Shown here: one piece after another, positions 7,017-12,122 of the stretch
How the letters are laid out: each line of letters opens with the position of its first letter
Numbering within the stretch: the first letter of the stretch is position 1
From: an uncultured Actinomycetes bacterium
GTDB lineage: Bacteria > Actinomycetota > Acidimicrobiia > Acidimicrobiales > Acidimicrobilacustridaceae
Assembly (NCBI GenBank): GCA_945957335.1
Contig: CAMFLJ010000091.1
Span: 1 to 12,122 of the forward strand
Direction: 5' to 3'
DNA length: 12,122 bases
Position numbers and translations under genes: made by a program
The notes under the pieces: model-generated
What the model saw: only the letters and a program-made list of their open reading frames with translations
The model's database searches: none
Told to the model about the DNA's origin: nothing

Positions 7017-7274
7017 TCAGGCGCGGCGGCTCTTGATCGCCCGCCACACCACCAGCACGATCACCGCGCCCAGGATCGAGCCGATGAGGCCCGACGGGCG
7101 GATCTTCAGGCCGTCCCCCGCGATGAGGCTGGCCAGCAGGCCGCCGACGAACGAGCCGGCGACGCCGGCGACGAGGACCTCGGTCCAGTTCCGCGGGTAC
7201 ATGCCGCCGCCGAGGATGGCGTTGGCGAGGTAGCCGGCGATGCAGCCGAGCCCGACGATGGCGAAGATCAGCAT
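7017..7274 (-). CDS. GlsB/YeaQ/YmgE family (transglycosylase-associated) membrane protein
   Basis: This 85-residue protein is the usual length for the family and consists of three hydrophobic helices: ~2-20 (IFAIVGLGCIAGYLANAIL), ~31-52 (EVLVAGVAGSFVGGLLASLIAG) and ~63-79 (IGSILGAVIVLVVW), with a basic C-terminal tail (KSRRA). Gly-rich helices with the GxxxGxLA pattern in helix 1 and GxxGSxxGG in helix 2 are typical of Transgly_assoc proteins. These are small inner-membrane proteins often induced by stress; their biochemical role is not known and the 'transglycosylase' name is not evidence of activity. It starts at ATG 7274, 7 nt after the stop of the HAD gene, so it is probably the last gene of the ligA operon. 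It converges on the 6564 gene with a 12-bp gap. Confidence 0.88.
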   Translation of the reverse strand: MLIFAIVGLGCIAGYLANAILGGGMYPRNWTEVLVAGVAGSFVGGLLASLIAGDGLKIRPSGLIGSILGAVIVLVVWRAIKSRRA

Positions 7275-7281
7275 TGGTGTC

Positions 7282-7914
7282 TCAGCTCTCTGCGAGGAGG
7301 CGGTCGAGCTCGGCCATGGCCGGAGCGTGGTCGTCCTCGACGAGGATGCCCGTGATGCCCAGCGCCTCGGCGGCGGCGATGTTGCCAGGGGCGTCGTCGA
7401 GGAACACGGAGCGCTCGGCGGCGACGCCGAGCTGGTCGAGGCACATCTGGTAGATCCGCGGGTCGGGCTTGCGGATGCCGACGGCGGAGGAGTCGACGAT
7501 GACCTCGAACATGTCGTCGACGGGGATCATCGCCCGCCAGCCGTCGGAGAACTCCTTGATGTTGTTGGTGATCAGCCCGGTGCGGTAACCGGCCCGGCGG
7601 ATCTCGATGGCCTTGTCGACCATGTCGGTGCGCACGCCGCTGCCACCCATGGAGCCGAACATCTCCGACAGCTCGATGTCGAGCCCCTCCTCGGCGGCGA
7701 CGGCCTTGATCTGCTCGGCCGCCGCCATCAGGGCGATCTCACCGCGCTCGAGCTGGTGCCACGGGTGGTCGGTGTCCTGGTCGTAGGGGCCGAAGACCAC
7801 GCGCACGCCCTGCAACGGGTCGAGCCCCTTCGACTCGTGCCAGGCGTGGATGCCCGTGAACGGTGACGCGGTGAACACGCCTCCGAAGTCGAAGATGACT
7901 GCCTCGATGCTCAA
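7282..7914 (-). CDS. HAD-superfamily hydrolase, subfamily IA (epoxide hydrolase N-terminal-like phosphatase)
   Basis: This 210-residue protein has all four HAD motifs. Motif I is IFDFGGVFT with nucleophile Asp9; the usual second Asp is Gly11, as in the EPHX2/ACAD10-like branch. Motif II is GLITNN with Thr116, motif III Lys149 in IRKPDPRIY, and motif IV FLDDAPGN with Asp173-Asp174. An alpha-helical cap lies between motifs I and II (~20-95). This branch contains phosphatases of small metabolites, but a substrate cannot be predicted. Replacement of the general-acid Asp by Gly may lower or change the activity. The start is TTG at 7914: motif I begins only a few residues later, no ATG fits, and AGGGGGA stands 4 nt upstream. 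It lies 36 bp after the ligA stop and 7 bp before glsB-like, suggesting one operon. Confidence 0.88.
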   Translation of the reverse strand: MSIEAVIFDFGGVFTASPFTGIHAWHESKGLDPLQGVRVVFGPYDQDTDHPWHQLERGEIALMAAAEQIKAVAAEEGLDIELSEMFGSMGGSGVRTDMVDKAIEIRRAGYRTGLITNNIKEFSDGWRAMIPVDDMFEVIVDSSAVGIRKPDPRIYQMCLDQLGVAAERSVFLDDAPGNIAAAEALGITGILVEDDHAPAMAELDRLLAES

Positions 7915-7918
7915 CGGG

Positions 7919-7925
7919 TCCCCCT
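7919..7925 (-). promoter_or_regulatory. Shine-Dalgarno deciding the TTG start of the HAD gene
   Basis: AGGGGGA on the minus strand is 4 nt before the TTG at 7914. It supports this unusual start codon and contrasts with the SD-less first genes of operons in this region. Confidence 0.5.
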
Positions 7926-7950
7926 GGGTGCCGGCCTACGGGCCGAGAAC

Positions 7951-10023
7951 CTAGCCCTCGGCGGGTGCGTCGCCGGCCGGGACGGCACCGGGCGGCAGCT
8001 CGCCGGTGTCGAGCAGGTGGCGGAAGCCGACCTCGTCGAGGATCGGCACGCCGAGGTCCTCGGCCTTGGTGAGCTTCGAGGCACCGGGCTCGTTGCCGAC
8101 CACGACCGCGGTGGTCTTCTTCGAGACCGAGCCGGGCGACTTGCCGCCCCGGCCCTTGATGGCGGCCTCGGCCTCGTCGCGGGTGAAGCCGTCGAGCGTG
8201 CCGGTGACGACCACCGAGAGCCCGACCAGGTTCTGGGGCAGCTCGGGGGCGTCGGGCCCGACCATGTTGACGCCGGCGTCGCGCAGCTTCTGCACGACCG
8301 CCCGGTTCGAGTCGTCGGCGAACCACTCGCGCACCGCCGACGCGATGGTGGGGCCCACCCCCTCGACCGCGGCGAGCTCCTCCTCGGTGGCGGCCTCGAT
8401 GCGGTCGAGGTGGCCGAAGTGCGTGGCGAGGGCCACCGACGCGGCGGGGCCCATGTGGCGCACGTTCAGCCCCACCAGCAGCTTGGCGAGGGGTTGCTCG
8501 CGCGAGGCGTCGATGGCCGACAGCAGGTTGTTGATGGAGACCTCGCCGAAGCCCTCGATGCCGGAGAGCTGCTCGGCGGTGAGCGAGTAGACGTCGGCGA
8601 CGTCGGCCACGAGGCCCATCTGGCAGAACAGCCGGACCCGCTGCTCGCCGAGGCCCTCGATGTCCATGGCGCCGCGCGAGGCGAAGTGCTCGATGGTGCC
8701 GGCGACTCGCGCGGGGCACGAGATGTTGGGGCAGCGGGTGTCGGCCTCGCCCTCCGGGCGCACCAGCGCGTGACCGCACACCGGGCACTCGGTGGGGAAG
8801 ACCCACTCGGGCAGGCCCTTCGGGCGCTCGGCCAGCACCGGGCCGACGATCTCGGGGATGACGTCGCCGGCCTTGCGCACGATGACGGTGTCGCCGGGGC
8901 GGACGTCCTTGGCCTTGACCTGGTCCTGGTTGTGCAGGGTGGCCACGCCCACGGTGGAGCCGCCGACGAAGACGGGCTCGAGGCGGCCGAACGGCGTGGC
9001 CCGGCCCGTGCGCCCGACCGACACCATGATGTCGAGCAGCTTGGTGGTGCGCTCCTCGGGCGGGAACTTGTAGGCGATCGCCCAGCGGGGGGCCTTGGAC
9101 GTGAAGCCGAGCTCCCGCTGGAGGGCGAGGTCGTCGACCTTCAGCACCACGCCGTCGATCTCGTAGGCGAGGTCGTGCCGGCGGTCCTGCCAGCCCCGGC
9201 AGTGGGCGTCGGCGGCGGCGAGCCCGTCGAGCACGGTGACCTCCGGATTCACCGGGAACCCGAGCGAGGCGAGGAACTCGAAGGTCTCGTGGTGCGCGGT
9301 GAGCGTGGGGCCTCCCTCGACCTCGCCGAGCTGGTAGCTCCAGAAGGCGAGCTCGCGCGAGGCGGTGATCGACGGGTCCTTCTGGCGCAGCGAGCCGGCG
9401 GCGGTGTTGCGGGGGTTGGCGTAGGTGCGCAGGCCGGCCTCGACCTGGGCCCGGTTCAGCGCCTCGAACACGGCGATCGGCATGTAGATCTCGCCGCGCA
9501 CCTCGAGCACCTCGGGCGCACCCTTCGGCAGGGTGTGCGGGATCACGGAGATGGTGCGGACGTTGGCGGTGACGTCCTCGCCGATGCGGCCGTCGCCGCG
9601 GGTGGCGGCCTGCACGAGGGTGCCGCCCTCGTAGCGCAGCGACATGGCCAGGCCGTCGATCTTGAGCTCGGCGACGAGGCCCACCGAGCCGCCGCTCTCG
9701 CCGAGGTCGGCCAGGCGTCGGGCAAGGCGACCGCCCCACGCGTCGAGCTCCTCGGCGCTGAAGGCGTTGTCGAGGCTCATCATCGGCACCCGGTGGACGA
9801 CGGGAGCGAACGCCGTGCTGGCCGAGCCGCTGACCACCTGGGTGGGCGAGTCGGGGGTGATGAGCTCGGGGAACTGCTCCTCGAGCTGCTGCAGCTCGCG
9901 GACGAGCGCGTCGTAGTCGGCGTCGGGGATCTCGGGCGCGTCGTCGAGGTAGTAGGCGTCGTTGTGGCGGCGGATCGTGGCCCTGAGCTGCTCGACGCGC
10001 TCGGCCGGCTCGAGGTCGGTCAC
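7951..10023 (-). CDS. ligA: NAD-dependent DNA ligase LigA
   Basis: This 690-residue protein seals nicks in duplex DNA using NAD+, joining Okazaki fragments and finishing repair. All LigA domains are present in order. The Ia domain (HNDAYYLDD, ~20-28) binds NMN. The adenylation domain has the AMP-accepting Lys121 in ELKIDGLAMS, EVRGEIYMP (174-182), ANPRNTAAGSLRQ (202-214), EIDGVVLKVDD (288-298) and WAIAYKFPP (314-322). The OB fold includes VGRTGRATPFGRLEPV (336-351). A four-Cys zinc finger follows (Cys413, 416, 431, 436), then helix-hairpin-helix repeats (~450-590) and a C-terminal BRCT domain (~597-672, GLSVVVTGTLDGFTRDEA). The length is normal. The frame stays open to 10119, but the GTG at 10023 is the likely start because MTDLEPAERVEQL-type N-termini are usual and TAGTGT ends 7 nt before it. 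It is divergent from the histidine kinase and probably heads a ligA-HAD-glsB-like operon. Confidence 0.97.
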   Translation of the reverse strand: MTDLEPAERVEQLRATIRRHNDAYYLDDAPEIPDADYDALVRELQQLEEQFPELITPDSPTQVVSGSASTAFAPVVHRVPMMSLDNAFSAEELDAWGGRLARRLADLGESGGSVGLVAELKIDGLAMSLRYEGGTLVQAATRGDGRIGEDVTANVRTISVIPHTLPKGAPEVLEVRGEIYMPIAVFEALNRAQVEAGLRTYANPRNTAAGSLRQKDPSITASRELAFWSYQLGEVEGGPTLTAHHETFEFLASLGFPVNPEVTVLDGLAAADAHCRGWQDRRHDLAYEIDGVVLKVDDLALQRELGFTSKAPRWAIAYKFPPEERTTKLLDIMVSVGRTGRATPFGRLEPVFVGGSTVGVATLHNQDQVKAKDVRPGDTVIVRKAGDVIPEIVGPVLAERPKGLPEWVFPTECPVCGHALVRPEGEADTRCPNISCPARVAGTIEHFASRGAMDIEGLGEQRVRLFCQMGLVADVADVYSLTAEQLSGIEGFGEVSINNLLSAIDASREQPLAKLLVGLNVRHMGPAASVALATHFGHLDRIEAATEEELAAVEGVGPTIASAVREWFADDSNRAVVQKLRDAGVNMVGPDAPELPQNLVGLSVVVTGTLDGFTRDEAEAAIKGRGGKSPGSVSKKTTAVVVGNEPGASKLTKAEDLGVPILDEVGFRHLLDTGELPPGAVPAGDAPAEG

Positions 10024-10030
10024 GGCCCGC

Positions 10031-10036
10031 ACACTA
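10031..10036 (-). promoter_or_regulatory. -10 element TAGTGT of ligA (leaderless)
   Basis: On the minus strand CGGTAGTGT is followed by 7 nt and GTGACC at 10023. No ribosome binding site fits between. The context CGGTAGNNT-N7-GTGACC is the same as at 4323. Confidence 0.5.
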
Positions 10037-10078
10037 CCGACGCCCTGTGACAGCCCGGCCCCCGTCCCGCGGCGTGTT

Positions 10079-10096
10079 GGTAGGGGTAGCCCCACC
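10079..10096. promoter_or_regulatory. Inverted repeat midway between divergent ligA and histidine kinase
   Basis: GGT-a-GGGG / TAG / CCCC-ACC is a 7+7 inverted repeat with one unpaired A. Its centre (~10,088) is equidistant from the two start codons at 10023 and 10155. It could be an operator read by both promoters, for example by the adjacent LuxR-type regulator. No known site was recognised. Confidence 0.3.
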
Positions 10097-10141
10097 TGGA
10101 GGACACCGGGCCGCTCCATGGCCGGGCGGTGGGGGCGTGCG

Positions 10142-10147
10142 TAGCGT
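10142..10147 (+). promoter_or_regulatory. -10 element TAGCGT of the histidine kinase gene (leaderless)
   Basis: TAGCGT ends exactly 7 nt before the GTG at 10155, with no Shine-Dalgarno between. It selects this GTG over the in-frame GTGs at 10137 and 10146, which lie before or inside the element. Confidence 0.45.
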
Positions 10148-10154
10148 GACCCCC

Positions 10155-11414
10155 GTGCTCCGGCGACTGATCGACCCCTGGCGCCACGCCTCGACGTGGT
10201 GGGCCCTCGGCCACAGCGCCCTGAGCCTGCCCCTCGGCGTCGTGGCGTTCGTCGTGGTCGTCACCCTCGCCGCCACGTCGGTCGGCCTGCTCATCACGTT
10301 CCCCCTGGCCATCCCGGTCGTGTGGCTCCTGTTCGTCGCCGGTCGGGCCATCGGCCGCCTCGAGCGGGCCCGGGCCGCGGCGCTGCTCGACATGGCGCTG
10401 CCCGACCCGGTGCGCCCACTCCCCGAGGGCTCGTGGTGGTCGCACTGGAAGGCCCGGTTCCGCGACCGGGCCCGCTGGAAGGAGCTGGCCCACGGGCTGG
10501 TGCTGCTCCCCCTCGGACTGCTGACGGCCCTCGTCGTGATGCTGGCGTGGGGCGGGTCGGCGGCCTTCGTCGCCCTCCCCCTCTACGTCGACCACCTCCC
10601 CGGCGGCACGGCCAAGTTCTGGCTCCTCGAGGTCGGCGGCGGCCCCGGGGCCCTCGTCCTGGCCGTGGTCGGCGTCGTCGGGCTCGCCCTCGTGGCCCCC
10701 TGGGCCACCGTGCTGATGGGGCGCCTCTCCGCCGTGGAGGCCCGCTGGCTGCTCGGGCCCCGGCCCGGCTCCGACCTCGAGGCCCGGGTCACCGAGCTCG
10801 AGACCAGCCGCACCGCAGCGGTCGACAGCGCGGAGGCCGAGCGCCGCCGCATCGAGCGCGACCTCCACGACGGCGCCCAGCAACGGTTGGTGGCCCTGGC
10901 CGTCACCCTCGGCGAGGCCCGCGAGCGCATGGGCGACGACCCCGAGGCGGGCCGGGAGCTTGTCGAGCAGTCGCACGAGGAGGCCAAGGCCGCCCTCAAG
11001 GAGATCCGCGACCTCGTGCGCGGCATCCACCCCGTGATCCTCGAGGACCGCGGCCTCGACGCCGCCCTGTCCGCGGTCGTCGCCCGCTCGCCCGTGCCCG
11101 TCGAGCTCGACGTGCAGGTGGCGGTGCGCCCACCCGCTCCCGTCGAGAGCGCCGCCTACTTCGTGGTGGCCGAGGCGCTCACCAACGTGGCCCGCCACGC
11201 CGACGCGACCCGGGCGTGGGTCACCCTCGCCCGCCAGAGCGACCGCCTCCTCGTCGAGGTCCGCGACGACGGCCGCGGCGGGGCCGACCCCGCAGCCGGC
11301 ACCGGGCTGGCCGGGCTGCGCGACCGGGTCACCGCCCTGGGCGGGTGGATGCACGTCGTCAGCCCCACCGGCGGGCCGACCACCCTCACCGTGGAGCTGC
11401 CGTGCGGATCGTGA
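10155..11414 (+). CDS. Sensor histidine kinase, HisKA_3 / NarL-type two-component system
   Basis: From the GTG at 10155 the protein has 419 residues. The N-terminal ~190 residues are two pairs of hydrophobic helices (~24-63 and ~113-182) separated by a cytoplasmic stretch rich in Arg and Trp. This resembles the 'putative sensor' membrane domain common in actinobacterial kinases, without a large extracellular part, so the signal may be in the membrane. A HisKA_3 dimerisation domain follows, with ERRRIERDLHDGAQQRLVAL and phospho-acceptor His238. The HATPase_c domain has the N box EALTNVARHA (Asn344), the G box VRDDGRGG and GTGLAGLRDRV. The kinase looks active. The stop overlaps the response-regulator start by 13 nt, implying coupled translation. 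Longer starts are open in frame up to 10047 but run into the shared promoter region. The stimulus and targets are unknown. Confidence 0.93.
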   Translation: MLRRLIDPWRHASTWWALGHSALSLPLGVVAFVVVVTLAATSVGLLITFPLAIPVVWLLFVAGRAIGRLERARAAALLDMALPDPVRPLPEGSWWSHWKARFRDRARWKELAHGLVLLPLGLLTALVVMLAWGGSAAFVALPLYVDHLPGGTAKFWLLEVGGGPGALVLAVVGVVGLALVAPWATVLMGRLSAVEARWLLGPRPGSDLEARVTELETSRTAAVDSAEAERRRIERDLHDGAQQRLVALAVTLGEARERMGDDPEAGRELVEQSHEEAKAALKEIRDLVRGIHPVILEDRGLDAALSAVVARSPVPVELDVQVAVRPPAPVESAAYFVVAEALTNVARHADATRAWVTLARQSDRLLVEVRDDGRGGADPAAGTGLAGLRDRVTALGGWMHVVSPTGGPTTLTVELPCGS

Positions 11415-12046
11415 TCGCCGAGGACTCCGTCCTCCTCCGGGCCGGGCTCACCCGCCTCCTCGTCGATGCCGGCGAGGAGGTCGTGGCTTCCGTCGGCGAC
11501 GCCGACGAGCTGCGGCGCGTCGTCGAGCTGCACCAGCCCGACCTGTGCGTGGTCGACGTGCGCATGCCGCCGACCCACACCGACGACGGCCTGCGGGCCG
11601 CGCTCGAGATCCGCCGGCAGTGGCCCTCGGTCGGCATCCTCGTGCTCTCGCAGTACGTCGAGGAGCGCTACGCCACCGAGCTGCTCGCCGTCGACACCGC
11701 CGGGCTCGGCTACCTGCTCAAGGACCGGGTCGCCGACGTCGCCGACTTCCTCTCCGACGTGCGGCGGGTCGGGGCCGGCGGCACCGCGCTCGACCCCGAG
11801 GTCGTGGCCCAGCTGCTCGCCCGCTCGGGCCGCGGCAGCGCCCTCGACCGGCTCTCGCCGCGCGAGCGGGAGGTGCTCGGCCTCATGGCCGAGGGCCGGT
11901 CGAACCAGGCCATCGCCGCCGCGCTCGTCGTGAGCGACGGCGCCGTCGAGAAGCACGTCTCCAACATCTTCACCAAGCTCGACCTGCTCCCCGCCGACGG
12001 GGACAACCGCCGCGTCCTGGCCGTCCTGCGCTGGCTCGACTCCTGA
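11402..12046 (+). CDS. LuxR/NarL-family response regulator
   Basis: This 214-residue protein starts at a GTG inside the end of the kinase gene. The receiver domain (1-~120) has the acidic pocket Glu7-Asp8, phospho-acceptor Asp52 in CVVDVRMP, Ser83 in LVLSQY and Lys107 in YLLKDRV. A linker leads to a LuxR-type helix-turn-helix (~151-206): LSPREREVLGLMAEGRSNQA, then DGAVEKHVSNIFTKLDL with the recognition helix. The length is normal for NarL/LuxR regulators. The MPPTHTDDGL segment after the phospho-site is seen in the actinobacterial kinase/regulator pairs that act on their own neighbours. It should be phosphorylated by the adjacent kinase. Likely targets are its own operon and the next gene, whose ribosome binding site overlaps this stop codon; that is inference. 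Confidence 0.95.
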   Translation: MRIVIAEDSVLLRAGLTRLLVDAGEEVVASVGDADELRRVVELHQPDLCVVDVRMPPTHTDDGLRAALEIRRQWPSVGILVLSQYVEERYATELLAVDTAGLGYLLKDRVADVADFLSDVRRVGAGGTALDPEVVAQLLARSGRGSALDRLSPREREVLGLMAEGRSNQAIAAALVVSDGAVEKHVSNIFTKLDLLPADGDNRRVLAVLRWLDS

Positions 12047-12050
12047 GGAG
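12045..12050 (+). promoter_or_regulatory. Shine-Dalgarno of the last (partial) gene
   Basis: GAGGAG overlaps the response-regulator TGA and stands 4 nt before the ATG at 12055, suggesting translational coupling. Confidence 0.6.
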
Positions 12051-12054
12051 CACC

Positions 12055-12122
12055 ATGACCGCAACGCTCCCCGCGCCTCCCCCTCCCCCCCCACCTCGCC
12101 GCGAACCGCCCCGCCCCCTCCT
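12055..12122 (+). CDS. Start of a proline-rich protein, cut by the window end
   Basis: ATG at 12055 follows the response-regulator stop by 8 nt and has a good GAGGAG site. Only 22 full codons are visible: MTATLPAPPPPPPPRREPPR, then P and L. A Pro-rich cytoplasmic tail ending in Arg is common at the N-terminus of actinobacterial membrane proteins encoded beside such two-component systems, but nothing here identifies the family. It contains a run of eight C (12085-12092). That the gene is third in the kinase-regulator operon is well supported by spacing; its function is unknown. Confidence 0.6.
   Translation, partial: MTATLPAPPPPPPPRREPPRPL

Noticed and set aside
7009..7020. CTGACGGGTCAG palindrome between the convergent 6564 and glsB-like genes as a shared terminator.
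   Set aside because: The stem is 5 bp with a 2-nt loop, sterically poor, and there is no T-run on either side.
7942..7962. Inverted repeat GCCGAG/CTCGGC around the ligA stop codon as a terminator.
   Set aside because: Only 6 bp with a 9-nt loop and no T-run, and the HAD gene starts 36 bp after the ligA stop in the same direction, so termination there is unlikely.
8017..10050. A 677-codon plus-strand frame opposite ligA.
   Set aside because: Low-complexity antisense of a clear LigA; no domain or start signal.

Overview
The window is about 12 kb of very GC-rich bacterial DNA and appears to contain two different genomes joined near position 3,900-3,930. Positions 1 to about 3,900 look alphaproteobacterial (probably Hyphomicrobiales-like): the 3' end of an NTF2-fold/SnoaL-like gene, a class-3 lipase, and the C-terminal two thirds of an LplT-PlsC-Aas type acyl-ACP--phospholipid acyltransferase. 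From about 3,930 to the end everything reads as actinobacterial, most like Acidimicrobiia-type genomes: an MFS transporter N-terminus, a PASTA-domain Ser/Thr kinase, NAD-dependent DNA ligase LigA, and an HK/LuxR-type two-component system, with frequent GTG starts and leaderless-looking promoters. Lineage assignments come from protein character and style and were not checked by a search.

Layout, left half: a partial SnoaL-like gene (+, 3-380) converges on a lipase (-, 397-1416). Upstream of the lipase on the same strand is the 923-residue open frame 1552-4323 (-). Its first ~140 residues are the N-terminus of an actinobacterial MFS drug transporter. The rest is the last two or three helices of an LplT-like transporter, a PlsC acyltransferase and an acyl-ACP synthetase. 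The frame is open across the junction, but the transporter part has about 6 helices instead of 12. An assembly chimera is the simplest explanation; a real fusion is possible but needs read evidence.

Layout, right half: pknB with four PASTA repeats (-, 4399-6453) is divergent from a small single-pass membrane protein with an extracytoplasmic domain (+, 6564-7004). That gene converges on a probable operon ligA - HAD phosphatase - GlsB/YeaQ-like membrane protein (-, 10023 to 7017). Divergent from ligA is a second operon: sensor histidine kinase - LuxR-type response regulator (13-nt overlap) - start of a proline-rich protein cut off by the window edge.

Regulation visible in the sequence: in the actinobacterial part, each first gene of a transcription unit (MFS start, pknB, ligA, histidine kinase, and less perfectly the 6564 gene) has a TANNNT -10 element ending 6-7 nt before a GTG codon. 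This fits leaderless mRNAs. Two downstream operon genes (the HAD gene and the proline-rich gene) have Shine-Dalgarno sequences instead. I saw no tRNA, rRNA, CRISPR array, insertion sequence or phage gene. I did not find a convincing new multi-gene system; the main unusual observation is the in-frame chimeric gene.
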